Source: Brugia malayi (taxonomy: Eukaryota > Nematoda > Chromadorea > Rhabditida > Onchocercidae). From it: a stretch of DNA of 64,000 nucleotides. The notes beneath the pieces are model-generated. The model made no database searches, was not told the origin of the DNA, and saw only the letters and a program-made list of their open reading frames with translations. Of the stretch, positions 12,421-25,097 are shown in pieces. How positions within the stretch are numbered: the stretch's first letter is position 1; the number at the start of each line of letters is the position of its first letter. The position numbers and the translations under genes were made by a program. The stretch lies in the NCBI RefSeq assembly GCF_000002995.4, contig NW_025062476.1, positions 2,537,001-2,601,000 on the forward strand. Reading direction: 5' to 3'.

Positions 12421-13420
12421 TAGAAGTGCTGGGCCATACATAACACAAAGTGATAGAACGGAAACTGGATTAGAAGATAGATCTAGGGGGAGAAATGGGT
12501 TAGCTATAACTTTTAGCTTCATTTAAAAGTTTCAAATGCAATAATCCTAAGGGTAGAGAGGATGGATAGATGGATGGATGGATGGATGGGTCATTTGTTA
12601 AAATTTGCCAAATGGTCGTCCCTTTGTACATCTGCCAAGGAATACATTCATTACACTAATTAGTAAGGTAACATAGGTCTATAATCACTCAACATGAAAT
12701 ACCTTCAATAAAATGAAATTTTCAATCAGCCAAATGCTACTACTATCATTGATAATATAATGATGAAAATTTTTACGAAGACAATGCTACAAACTATTCA
12801 AAAATTCAAATTTCATTCATAGCATAAATTTAAATTATGGATTAAATTCGATGAATAGTAGTTAATTTGCAAAGCTGATTAGTACTGGAAGAAGATTCGT
12901 TTATTTCTAAATGTAAACAAAGAGCGAAAAATAAATAAAATAAGCGTTCATCTTTAAGCAGCGAAATAAGCAGCGAAAAATAAATAAAATAAACCTAATA
13001 GAATGAAATTTCTTAGTTTTCATTTAAATTCTATCCATCTTTTTTGCATATATCTTTTATCACAATTATCTCTGTCTTTTAAAATAATATCAGTTGAAGA
13101 CTACGACGACAAAGCTTTTATAAGAGATACACTAATTACATTAGTATTTCTTGTATGTAAACACATATGATTTGTTTATTTCAGACTAAATTCTATTCTA
13201 TTATAGTAATGATTTTAAAAAGCAGTAACATTTGATGAAGTCTAAAATTTAATGAATATATTACTTTCTTCTGCTTAAGCATATATTCTTTAAAGATCAT
13301 TGAAATAGTGATAATTTCAAACTACAAAGAATTCTGATCCAAATAGCTTTAGCTATTAGTATAACGCATTCCACGTCCGTCCATCCCATACGTTAGATTT
13401 CTGAAGATTTGACAACTCAT

Positions 13421-13513
13421 GGATTCTGATGATGTAATACTTAGCTTCTCTTACTCCCGAAAATTTTACTTCTGGTTCATTTTTCTCGAGAATGCAATGA
13501 TAACTGAGAATAT
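13421..13513 (+). ncRNA. Candidate C/D-box snoRNA
   Basis: A C-box core TGATGA (13427-13432) and a D-box CTGA (13504-13507) are flanked by ATTC (13423-13426) and GAAT (13508-13511), which can pair as a short terminal stem. The size, about 90 nt, fits the class. The surrounding 200 bases are of higher complexity than the neighbouring DNA. The base before the C-box core is C instead of a purine, and I could not identify a guide target, so this is tentative. Confidence 0.3.
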
Positions 13514-14148
13514 TTCAGGTGTTATAGCTTTGAAAATTTCAAAATATTTCAATAAAGCCAACTGAGTTAGTGTTTTATTCTATAATATAGGAATTGGTTA
13601 ATTGTTCCTAATAAATTGAAATATCTCGGGTAAGTAATGAGGAGAAAAGTGAAAAAGATTGTGTTTTTAATGTCTTATCGGTAGGAAGAATTTACAAAAT
13701 CTCGATTTTATTGGTCATTATAGTGATTATGTGAATGAAATAAATCAAATTTAAACAGAAAATTGAAACTACAATTGAATAGAAAGTAAAAAGAGAAAGT
13801 ATGAATATACATTAAAATTGTAACATAAAAACTATCAGTGTATTGCAAAAAAAAAAAAAAAAATGAGCTTTTAAATTTTTCGTTGAAAGTTTGTTCCTAA
13901 CTTAAAGCGAATTTTAAATACTTTCAAATGACTGATGCTATCTTTAACTTTAGTTGTTCTATGCTAGTCGGAAACGATAGAATAATTTTTATTTTTTTTT
14001 TTTCACTTCTTTAAATTCTTTTTAATTATCATTAATCCATTTATATTATTACTTAAAAGATTGCAATACCTATAGGAATAGGTAAGTGTACAGTTCAAAA
14101 ATGAAATCTAAAAGTTAAAAGTAGAAGTTAATGCATTTATTTAAATTC

Positions 14149-14179
<31 letters not shown>

Positions 14180-14955
14180 CAATCAAAAAAAGTGAATCAA
14201 TGAAAGTATTTTGAACAAAAGAAAATTTATTTATGCGTCACATAGATTAGTCTGAATGGGACAAATGATAGATAATATTGTCTGTCTAATTAATGGAAAT
14301 CTCTTATAGAAATTGAAAAATATTACCATTCATCATTTTTAAAAATATTTATATTCAAAATTTTCACTCCGATAATCTATTAGTCTTTCAATTTTTTTCA
14401 AGAATGGGACAAATCATAGAAATCTTTGAATTAAAATCTTTGAATTTTTGATTTTTTCTAGAAAGCAACTATTTGTGTAATAATATAGTTTGAAATTAGA
14501 AATTGATGTAAAAAATAAAAAAAGACAGAGTGAAATTTATTCGTGTATCTCTCAAGACAAACTCCATTGATGAATCATTCAATTTTATCAGTTTAACATT
14601 GATTTTCAATTTCACTGATAACAGCTAATCACTTTATTATTTTAGTAAAAAAATAAGTATCTGAAATTTCAATTGAAAAATTAAACTCTATCAATGAAAA
14701 TAACTATTAGATTGTTCTTTTTCTTGATAAATAATTATAAGTTTTTAATTTCGAAATTTTAATATGCTTTTAGATCATTAATGTATACAAAAAAAGATTA
14801 CTGTCATTGAATGATCATATTGATTATAATATTTGATCAAAAATTACAAAAATTTTGCTAAGCTAAATAATTTAAAAATTTGATAATAATTATTTCTTTA
14901 TTAAATATAAAAAAGAAATCTAACACAATAATCTTTGTATGTTAGCAATACAATC

Positions 14956-14988
<33 letters not shown>

Positions 14989-15427
14989 AAACATCAAAAT
15001 TGACAAATTGAAATGAACTGACAAAAATTGATGACAAAAATAATCCAATAAGAATTTTAAAATTACACTAAAATTTAGAAATGAAAATAATGAACCATTC
15101 TCAAAATCGTTCAGATTATCATTTCTGTTAAAAAAAAAAAAAAAAAAAAATATAACAATCAGACTTTGTTCGATATTTGATTATCATATAAATTATAATT
15201 ACTATTCCGCCACTCTAATCATTCATCTGTCCTTTTCCGCCGCTATATTTTAATTGTCCCTGTAATGATAGCACTATTCGAGAGAAGCGAAAAATGAAAG
15301 TTTTCTTTTCTTTATTTGAACTGATAACAAAAATTGCTTGCTTTGCTTCATTTCCGCATTTGTAATCGTTAATAAAAGTATCAAAATTTATCAGTTCATT
15401 TAATTAAATCAACTGATAAATTTGATT

Positions 15428-15526
15428 TTATTAAAACTCAACAAAGTAAGTTATACTAATAAGCTAATCATTAATTTTTATTAAAACTCAACAAAGTAAG
15501 TTATACTAATAAGCTAATCATTAATT
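15428..15526. repeat. 50-bp tandem duplication
   Basis: A block beginning TTATTAAAACTCAACAAAG is repeated head to tail with a period of 50 bases, and the copies look identical. It is a recent local duplication in AT-rich DNA. Confidence 0.9.
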
Positions 15527-15563
15527 ACTTACATTTATACGTTGATTATACAACAAAAAAAAA

Positions 15564-15622
15564 GAAAGAGAAAATTGTTAGCTTTCTCGAGAGAAAGAGA
15601 AAATTGTTAGCTTTCTCGAGAA
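15564..15622. repeat. 29-bp tandem duplication containing CTCGAG palindromes
   Basis: GAGAAAATTGTTAGCTTTCT is followed by CGAGA and repeated with a period of 29 bases. Each copy ends in a CTTTCTCGAG element able to pair with the following GAGAAAG. Confidence 0.85.
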
Positions 15623-16471
15623 AAAAGGAAAAAAGAATAAATTCCAAAATACATTATTTGTTGCATTTCGTTTGTATTTCAAAAACATACAAATAATAAT
15701 CATTGATAAAAATTTGCACATATTTGAGCACTTTCAAAGGTTTTTTTTTTTTTTTTCTCTTTTAACATCAAAAGAAAAAAAAAAAAAAATTCCAAAATAC
15801 AATGAAAGGAAAAAATTCGAATGTTAAAAGGTTGAAATTACATACGAAAAATTCTTTACTTCCTTAACTAATACATTTGCTATGAAAATTTTATAATGAA
15901 ATAAAATAATGATTAATTAGAAAATGATAACAAGTAATTAAATGAGAAGAAAAATTTTTTAGCACTAACACATAGTTTCCTATGTCAACAACATTTTCTC
16001 GTGTTAATTAGTGTAAAAATTGTCATCTATGGATGACGATGAATTATCATTGTCAACATCGTTATCATTTTTTATCATTGCTTATTATATTATCATTTCT
16101 GTTATTATCATACTTTAAATATCAATAGCAAAAGAAAAAAAAATGATAAAAATGTGTATTTTAAAATAAAATTATTACTATTAAAATGACATAGAAAGAG
16201 AAAAAAAAAAAAAAAAGAATTTTTTTTTATTGAAAGGAAAAAAATTCTATTAGAATGACAAATTTTTTTCTTTCTTTTTTCTTTTTTTTTTTTTTTTTTC
16301 TGAAGCAAAAGAAATTGAAAGTAAACTTTTCTGCTAAATTTCTCACCAAAGAAAAAAAAAAGAAAAGAAAAGAGAAAGGAAAGAATAGCAAATTGAACAA
16401 CAATATGCTGCTTAGTTATGCTTTCTTCCTTTTCAACAAATAGTTCAAATATTTGATTATTAATTACAAGA

Positions 16472-16500
16472 GGGGGGGGGGGTAGGGGGGAAGGGGGGGG
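16472..16500 (+). repeat. G-run cluster (quadruplex-capable)
   Basis: Three long G runs, of about 11, 6 and 8 bases, separated by TA and AA, lie in otherwise AT-rich sequence. The long runs can supply four G-tracts. Confidence 0.7.
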
Positions 16501-16683
16501 AAAAAAAAAATCTTTGAATTCTTTTCTAATCAAAACAAAATCTTTTTGTGTGGTAACCAATTTTCACTTTAACTAAATTAAATAAATAAAACAGAAATAT
16601 ATGTAAATATACCTTATGTAAAGATGTTTAGCAATACCTTTCATCAATTATTAATATCATTTCAAATAATATTTCACAGTTTT

Positions 16684-16716
<33 letters not shown>

Positions 16717-17339
16717 CAAATCTCACTGATAATTTATTTTTAAAATAATTTTACAATTTAAATTCAATCTTACTATAACAAATCATAATTTACAAATGAT
16801 ATAAAGTATTCCATTTTTAAGTTGGCAAAAAAATTAATCTATTATTTTCAACTTAATGAATCAAAAGATTATGAAATGAAACTATCCATATAAATGAAGA
16901 ATTTAAATCTAAAAGATAAAAAAAAAATATTGCTATTACTAATTCTCGAGAAGAATTGATATCTCAAGAATTGGAAGATTAGATAAATCGACCATCAGTA
17001 TTTATAAATGATTACAGTATTTAAAGATTTTGATTTCAAGCAGCTGTTTTAAAATGAAAGGTCTATTCTAAATGAATTTAGCTGGACGTTTTGTTATCAT
17101 TTATTTGAGAAAGCTAAGTATGTGCACAAATTTGTTGGTTAGTAGAAGTGTCTTTAGCTATGATAAAATGATCTTTATGTGATAATTTTTATCATAAATA
17201 ACGGATAGGAAGTCAATACTCTAAATGAAATATTCAAAAAAAAAAAAAAAAAAAAATACTACTAAAACAATTAGGAACAAAAGAGAAACTTATCCAATCT
17301 GCCTTATCATCTATCAAAAGCACAAACTTTCTCCAATTC

Positions 17340-17475
17340 ACCTTGTCACTTTATCAAACAATTAAAATAAATATCCGTCTTATCACTTTATCAAACAATT
17401 AAAATAAGGATCGATCTTTCTTATCACTTTATCAAACAATTAAAATAAAGATCGATCTGTCTTATCACTTTAACA
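17340..17475. repeat. Short tandem array, 37-41 bp period
   Basis: The core TCACTTTATCAAACAATT starts at 17346, 17383 and 17424, with a partial copy at 17465. Two spacers carry GATCGATCT. The unequal spacing shows small indels between copies. Confidence 0.85.
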
Positions 17476-17583
17476 TTGTATTAGTCATCATCTATTCTTC
17501 TATCATTTCGAAAGCAATCTTCATATTCTTTCTCGCTCTCCTTATCAACATATCATCTTTATTTTATCCATCCATTTTATCAT

Positions 17584-17900
17584 ACTAATCTCTTTCTTCT
17601 CCTCTCTCCCTCTCCCTCTCCTCCTCTCTCTCTCTCTCTCTCTCCATTATAGTTAAATCGATTTTTCAAACTAGCCATTTCTCTTATCTAAGGGACGAAA
17701 AATTGTGCCCACAACTGGACGTCACATGGGATGATGATGCTTTATCGATATGCATTGCATAAATCGAAATTGCTATTACATGTGTATGTGTATGTGTATG
17801 CATGTATGTATGTGTGTGTATGTATGTGTATGTGTATGCATGTATGTATGTGTGTGTATGTATGTATGTGTATGCATGTATGTGTATGTGAGGAGTGTAG
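17584..17900. repeat. CT-rich tract followed by TATG/TGTATG microsatellite
   Basis: A TC-rich stretch ends in a TC dinucleotide run near 17625-17645. A long TGTATG/CATG array follows at about 17780-17890. The open frames here on both strands are Tyr/Val/Cys/Met or His/Thr repeats and are not considered genes. Confidence 0.75.
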
Positions 17901-18610
17901 GATTATAAGTGGGCATAGTAATTCAGAGTATTTCATTATAGGAGGGAAAGGCGCCATTGTCAAATGTAAGTGCTTCCTGTGGTTTTGCAGGAAAAATGAG
18001 ACTTTTGCGAGGTGAGAAATTGCAAGAAAGAAGGTATGCAATGAAGGAATGTCTCAAATAAATTTACCCAAGGAAATGAGCAATTGAATTTTACCCTACC
18101 CTTTGTATGTGTGTATGTATGTATGTGTGTGTATGAAATGACCATTGACCAATAATAGCCTATGGTTGTGGTCACTCTTTTTTTTCTTTTTTTTGATGCA
18201 ACAAATGCAAATATAAGATTAAATATCACTTCTATAATATATTTTATATCTTTTCTTTATATTACATATCTTAATTAATTAATTAATTAATTTAACATTT
18301 AATTAATTAACAAAAAAAAAAAAAAAAAAGAAAATTACATTAAACTAAGTTAAAGTTAATTACTGGTAATTAATAATGATTGCTAGTAGTTTGTTAAAAT
18401 TAACAAAAGAAGAAAAAAGTTGCAAACTTTTACAGAGAATATTTTAACAGCTAAAATCTCTCAATAAAAGCTTACATTAATAGATTGCAAAATTTGAACA
18501 GCTGTGTAAGCATTTCACTTTTAACATTTTTTTGTTAATACTTGCTTATACGTTTATTTTGTGAAAAGAGAAAAAATTCTCGATAATTGCAAATTATACT
18601 AAAAAAAAAA

Positions 18611-18712
18611 GAATTTTTTTTTTTTAGATATTAATGAGTTGAAAATAAAATAATTTAATTCGAATTTTTTTTTTTTAGATATTGATGAGTTGAAAATAAA
18701 ATAATTTAATTC
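18611..18712. repeat. 51-bp tandem duplication
   Basis: A poly-T run, then AGATATTAATGAGTTGAAAA and TAAAATAATTTAATTCGAA, is repeated once with a period of 51 bases and a single A/G difference (ATTAATG versus ATTGATG). Confidence 0.9.
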
Positions 18713-18807
18713 GAATTAGCTAAAATGGATGTAAACTTTTAGTTTCATTTCAATAATATATTACACATTTATAATAATCAAGAAAATAAAGATTAAATCA
18801 TAAAATC

Positions 18808-18838
<31 letters not shown>

Positions 18839-19421
18839 AGTATCTTAGAAAGATATAATTTTGCTTGAATGATAATGTTAAATTTAAAAATTAAACATAA
18901 ATAAATTCATTAATTCATACTTAACACTAATTATAAGCAACAAATTTTTGTTTTCATTTTTTTTTTTTTTTTTTTTTTGTTGTCCTTTTTTTGCTGTAAC
19001 TAAAAAAAAAATATTTTGAAAAATTTTAAGTAAAGACTAGTTTGAATTTGAATATTTCAATGATTTTATTAGATAGAATATTTCAGCACAACGTTTTCGA
19101 GTTAATTTCTTGTGACAATGGTAAGGATGATAGCAACAGCATTCAAGTTACTTTAATAAAACTCGTTTTTCAAATTTTATTTCTTCTTTTTTTTTTTCAT
19201 TGATGATGAAATGATTAAATGAAAATGAAAATGAAAATGAAAAAAAAAAAAGGAAGAAAAGACGAAAGAAGAAAAATTGAAAATAATCAATGTTTTTTAG
19301 TGAAATTATGATTTTATTTTTGGGGCCTTTCTATTCAATTAAATAAAAATTATTCAATCCTTTTTTTTTTTCTTTTTTTTTATGCAAACAATAATATATT
19401 TAAGAAAGGGAAATTATTTCA

Positions 19422-19465
19422 AATGAAAATTTCAATGATCAAAAATGATCATTGAAATTTTCATT
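19422..19465. repeat. Perfect 20-bp inverted repeat with 4-nt loop
   Basis: The left arm is 19422-19441 and the right arm 19446-19465, with an AAAA loop between them. All 20 positions pair. It would be a strong hairpin in either transcript and could also be a cruciform seed. Confidence 0.9.
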
Positions 19466-20280
19466 ATTTATTCTATAATATAATATTAAATTAGAGGGGA
19501 GGAAAAAAAAAACAACTTAAAATAACAAATAATAACAAATAATAATAATAATAATAAAATAATAACAAATAATAAAAATCTTATTTATTGCAAAAAAAAA
19601 AAAAAATTCCTCAAATTAATTTATTAACTTTGATATTTTTACATAACTAAAATTAGAAGCAAATAAGTGCATTTAAATTATCAAATAGGAATTAATTCTA
19701 AAAAAATGGAATTTTATTGAAAGAAAATTCTTTTATTTGATAAAAAAAAAAAAAAAAAATGTTTGTTAAACATTGTGCTAACTATATGCAATTTGAAAAT
19801 TAAATTATTAACTTTATTATTACAAATGATAAAAGCCTATGAAATTAGTGGCAATTATTTTTTTTTAGTATAATTATCTTTTAAATTTAAAATTTCGAGA
19901 ATAGACGAAACAATAAATTGTAGCAATGTCTGACAATGTGTGTAATGCGCTACTACTGCACTGCAATTTATGATCATTTAGATAAAATTTTTTTTGAAAA
20001 AAAAAAAAAAAAAAGCAAATGTATTCTAATAGTGAATTAATTTTTGAATCAAATTTGCAATAATTATTTAATTTTTAAAAGTTTGAAAAGATTAAAATTA
20101 AATTAAGAATTTATTGTTTAAATGATTTTAAATTTAAATAAAATTTCGTTTTTAAATGATTTTTAAATTTTTTATTATTTAAATGATTTTAAATGATATA
20201 TGATGAAAAAAATTTTCAATACTTGTATTATGCATTACCATTTGCGCTTAAGTTAGCGCAATACACCGCCATTTTATTAT

Positions 20281-20405
20281 TATTATTAGACAAAAATTAC
20301 ACAAAAATTTTTTATAAGATAAAATGATACTAAATTATTATTATTATTATTATTATTAGACAAAAATTACACAAAAATTTTTTATAAGATAAAATGATAC
20401 TAAAT
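20281..20405. repeat. 70-bp tandem duplication with expanded ATT spacer
   Basis: The block TATTATTAGACAAAAATTAC onward is repeated 70 bases later without visible difference. The copies are separated by a (TTA)n run, which probably mediated the duplication. Confidence 0.9.
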
Positions 20406-21442
20406 ATTTCAAAAATGATATTTGAGTATATTTTCTACATTTCTAGACATATATTCTCGTACATATCTTATTAAATAACTTTAATTTTACATATTTTTAC
20501 TGACATTAAATTGATTTCAGTTAAAAAAAATTTATTGAATTTTTTTTATCTGATTTAATATTGTAGATATTAATTGATTTATTTTTTCCTCAAAACTATT
20601 TTAATTAAAATATTCAAATTATTATTTCTATAGTATGATCAAATGATTTAATTCAATCCAATTCTTTGTAAAGGAATTTCAAATAATTTAACATTTTGAA
20701 TTTAATAAATTATCATTTTATTTCAGGTAAAATTTCCTAATAGTTTTACTAATCTTTTTCTTTTCTTCCTAATAACCGTCCCAGTAGTTTTTTGAATATC
20801 TAAAAAATTGTTCAGATAAATTAATGATCCAATGGATATTTTTTAAGAGCAAATAAAGTAAAATATTTCATTTTTAAATTGTTATTTTTATTTTTAATTC
20901 ATTTTAAACTGTTATTTTTATTTTTAGACATTTAATTTCTAATGGAATTAAAATAAACATTCTGAATAAATAATATTTTTGAGTGATTTGACAATAGTTA
21001 AACAGTAATATTATCAAAATGAAAGATTCATTATTTTTTAAGCCTAAATTAATTGTACAATCTAAAAATTAAAAAATTTTAAATTGATGTACAGTATCTT
21101 TCAATCTCAATACTAAAATTACTTATTGATACTATCATTTCTAAATGTTTTGGAAAATTTTTGCAAGTTAATTTGAACGCATAATTCATGCATGAAAAAA
21201 AAAAATTTTCTTTTTTATAAAAAAATAATTTTAATATTTTAATAAATTTAATAATATTCATATCAACTTGAAGTTTTACTTGAACATTTAATATTTTAAA
21301 TGACAAATTGACTCGTTCAGAAGTATCACTTACTTATGTTCATTTCCATTTGTATTCACGTAAATTTTCACGTATTTTTTACTTGTACCGGATATAGTCT
21401 ATTACCGGTAATGTGTAAAATTTTTTTTACTAGGAAAAATTA

Positions 21443-21452
21443 TTTATTTATT
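21443..21452 (-). terminator. Poly(A) signal of the five-exon gene at 21471-25081
   Basis: Two overlapping AATAAA hexamers occur on the minus strand about 20 nt after the stop codon. They are correctly placed as a cleavage/polyadenylation signal for a very short 3' UTR. Confidence 0.6.
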
Positions 21453-21470
21453 AGAGCGCATAAATTACAA

Positions 21471-24400
21471 TTAGCAGCGGAATAACATTGAAAAGAAAGC
21501 GCCACAACAGGATTGATGCTGAACAAATTCCGAAACGGTTAAACGGGCAAATGCAGCCAAAGCTAGTAATTTTAATTGAAAACCACCAACATTCTTGCTA
21601 AAATAAATTGTACTGTACTCCTCCATTCGAGCCATTTCTTGACCGGATCCTTCTAATACACAAATCCATACGGTAACCCTGAAACCGTCAAATTTTGCAA
21701 GTACTATGATCATTTTCAAGAAAAAAAAAATTTATTTTATTTTGAATCAATTATTTTCCATTTTGTTTTTAATTTCAAAGAAGAAATCCTGATAATGTAT
21801 TCTGAAATTTTATAATCTATAAAAAATAAAATTATAGAAATTTGATATATGTATATAAATCTTTTGAATATAATTATAATTATTATTATTATTATAACAA
21901 TACGTAAATTAATTTGTGTTTAATTAAATTCACTTAATTTTTCTTTCATTTTTCATTAATCAAGCTAATTTTTCATCTATCAATCGTTTAATATTTATTT
22001 AAGCTACAAACCGTTTCCTTAGTAACTTCAAAATTGTCATAGATCAGTCCATAAATTATGAATGTCTATGCTACTACTTTCTAACTAATTAGTCTAGTCT
22101 ATAATATATAAGTTGATTATATTAATGAATGCTTAATCAATAAATGAGCGCAATTTCCCTTTTCGTATTTTAATTAGTTAAATTTAAAATTTGAAGAGAA
22201 AGAAGGATTCCTTTTGATCAGTTAGTAAATAAACCATTGGATTAATTTTATTTTGAAAAATAACATTAAACTATATTCTTAAAATTAATGTAAAATTATA
22301 AAATAACCTTCCGTATGCACTTTCAGCAGCTAAAATTTTTGCAACCGTTTGCTTATCACTATCTTCTATCAGAAATGGATCACCTGAAATAATTTGTGAA
22401 GTATAAAGATATGATACAGAGATAGATCTCTCTGAACTTATGTATATTTATGATTAATTATATCATATGAATAATTAAAAGTATGACTAATTAATGCATT
22501 ACTTCTTACATTACTTATTCACTACAAAATATTTTAAAAAAGCAAAAAAGCAAAAAAAAAAAAAAAAAAAAAAAAGAAATGAAGCAAAATTGTATGAATG
22601 TTTGTGATTAAGCAAGAAGAAGAATAATAAATATAAAGATAATTAATTGTTTACTTCTTAATTAAAATTAATTTTTTTAAACTGACAAACTTACCAGGCA
22701 CAAAGTAACCAAATAAATCACCGTTCCAATCATTTACAGCAACTAAAGGTGGTTCTGATTTATTCCTAGAAATACATCCAACAGTTGAACTTTTCGATAT
22801 GAGTAGAACCGTTCTACCGTATGACTCCAAAATCATTGTTGATTTATCACAGTTTACTTCTTCCCAAATATCAAACAATGGAAAATCGATGGAATCGGTT
22901 ACCTGACACCTTAGATTTACAGTAGCAGTAGCAATTATTATAATAGTCTTTGAAATTAGAATTTAATTTTACATTTGAAATATATTTTATTGTGAATTAT
23001 TGCGAATCATTTGAATAAATTTAGTAGCTGAAAATTTAACGATAGAAAAGTTAATTGAAAAAACCAATTTTAAGTTATTTTACTAAGCTATATGTAATTT
23101 AAAAGTATGCTAAGGTTTTTTTTTTTTTTTTTTTGAAATAATTCGATGATATTTGAAATGAATAAAATTAAGAATTTAATAAATGGACAAAAAAATATGA
23201 GAAATGAAAAATTATTTAATTGAGTAATTAAGTACCTGTAATTCAGTTCCAGCTCTTCGAATCCTTAGCAGTGATGCATCACTCAAATAAAATAGTACTT
23301 GTGATTTATTTGGCATGAAGTAATATTCATATTTACGTGGTATTGTTGCCAATTCCTAAAATGAAACTTTATTATCGATTTTTAAAAATAAATAAATAGT
23401 GCATATTCCACTTTTTGCTTCCAAATAAAAAAATTTTTTTTTTTAAATTAAGATTCAATTTGAAATTTTATAGTTTGAATTGAAAAAGGTTTAATTTTAA
23501 ATTAAATTTCAATATTTCAATATTTTAAATTAAATTTCAATATATTTTAAATTAATATATTTTTAAATCAAAATTTTAATATAGATTAAACTAATTATTA
23601 TCTGCAATAATATTTCTATTGGTTACACAAAAAATACTCAAATTTAGAATGCTAATAAAAAAGATAACCAATTCAAAAAAGAAAAAATTTACATAAAATT
23701 TGACGATGCCTACGAAAATATATTTTTACAACATAGAAATGAATAGTTAAAATAAGAAGGGAAAAATTTTTTTTCTTCTTTAATTTTCAATTATTAAATT
23801 TATTTGAGTACTCAAATCATCTCGATGTTTACACTCTCATATTTTCGAATTTTTGAAACATTTACCAAAAAAATATTTTTATATCTAATATCATATGAAA
23901 AAAGTTTTTTGAAACTTTATAAATGTAATGTTTCTTCAAAAACGAAAAACTTAAAATGTTAAAAATTCTTATACTTTAAAAAAAAAGATGACTAACTTTT
24001 CTGTTGTTAACATTTGTAGAACTTTTGTGCATATTTTAGAATTAATTAATATTGCTAATTAATAATGACTAATTTATGAAAAGAAATAATGCAAATTTGA
24101 TTTGTCATTCATTCAAAATTTTCATTGTAAAAACTTTTCAACTAATTTTTATTCGCTATTTTTACAATCAATAATAACTCAAGCATTACTTAACAATTAT
24201 TAGATTATTCAAATTACATTTTAAAATACTTAAATTACATTTTCTGATGATAGCGTCAATTTCTTTTTTTTTCATTGAGGAATGATGCTTGATCAAAGTT
24301 AAACTTTAATGTTACCAATCGATATTATTGAATATTTCCGATGGAAAAAATCAATCAAAGAGTATAATTAATGTCGAAAGATGGAATATTATTGAAAGAA

Positions 24401-25081
24401 GAAAGAATAATCATGAAAATTGGACATTTAGTTTTGCAGCTATTGAATTTTATCTTCACTTTTTTTTTTTTTTTTTTTAAATCTCTAAGGACTTAAGCTA
24501 ACATCACTATACTTCCATTCTTACTAGCTTTCCTTTTTTTTTTTTCTTTTTATTCTTTCAAACTAACAATTTGTCCGAAATTTTTGTTTTAGTAGAAATT
24601 AAAGATAAATTATTACACTGATATGATAAGATTTAAAAACATTTATTGAATAATTTATTGCATATTTCAATAACATTAATAGCATATAAAATTGATGATT
24701 GAATGAGCTATTGTGATAAAACCAAAATGAAATTGTGATATAATCAAATTAAGATATGTGAAAAAAAAAAAAAAAAGATAATTTGATGCATATTTTCTAT
24801 TCATTCACCTGTGGATCCATATCGTCATCAATGTGATTAGGTTGAAAACTTCGTGGTGACATATCACTACCACCTGCTGCATGATTGTTTGTAAGTACCG
24901 TTATTACATCACCATTACTATCATGGTATTTCAGATTGCTATTTCTATTACTATTGATGGTAGTGGTAGCAGTGGTAGCAACCGATTCGGAATAATGATG
25001 ACGGTTTATGGTTGGTAGCTCATTAAACGATGTACCGGGATGTGGAATATTCGAATTATCAGCACCGATCAGCAATGACAT
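21471..25081 (-). CDS. Unnamed 294-aa protein, possible scramblase/LURP-one-like fold, 5 exons
   Basis: The exons are 25081-24809, 23355-23236, 22902-22695, 22383-22308 and 21678-21471, with GT-AG junctions, consistent phases and a CDS of 885 nt. The ATG at 25081 follows an acceptor by 8 nt. The first 91 residues are Asn/Ser/Thr/His-rich and probably disordered. From about residue 92 the sequence alternates short beta-like segments, including GDLFGYFVPG and DPFLIEDSD. It ends in a hydrophobic helix (LKLLALAAFARLTVSEF) and a Cys-containing tail (SCCGAFFSMLFRC). That layout recalls the tubby-like beta-barrel superfamily (phospholipid scramblase, LURP-one), but this is pattern resemblance only. 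The final cysteines could be lipidated. I do not recognise a named homolog; a nematode-restricted protein is equally possible. Confidence 0.8.
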
Positions 25082-25097
25082 TATTATAACTGCAACA
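25082..25097 (-). promoter_or_regulatory. Splice acceptor 8 nt before the start of the five-exon gene
   Basis: On the minus strand GTTGCAG precedes an 8-nt leader and the ATG at 25081. No upstream coding exon is apparent, so a spliced-leader trans-splice site is the simplest reading. Confidence 0.5.

Larger units (their letters stand above)
6071..21442. other. About 15 kb gene desert rich in simple repeats
   Basis: Outside the repeats, the GC island and the snoRNA candidate listed separately, this region contains only AT-rich DNA with many poly-A and poly-T runs. No open frame shows a recognisable domain on either strand. It may hold distal 5' exons or regulatory DNA of the receptor gene. 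Confidence 0.6.

Noticed and set aside
16108..16560. 150-codon Phe-rich minus-strand frame
   Set aside because: Made of poly-A and G-run homopolymers read on the other strand; no domain.
17731..18041. Open frames rich in Tyr/Val/Cys/Met and in His/Thr
   Set aside because: Both are translations of the TATG/CATA microsatellite.
21401..21412. ATTACCGGTAAT palindrome near the 3' end of the five-exon gene
   Set aside because: A perfect 12-bp palindrome, but single, short and without context; not strong enough to call a site.
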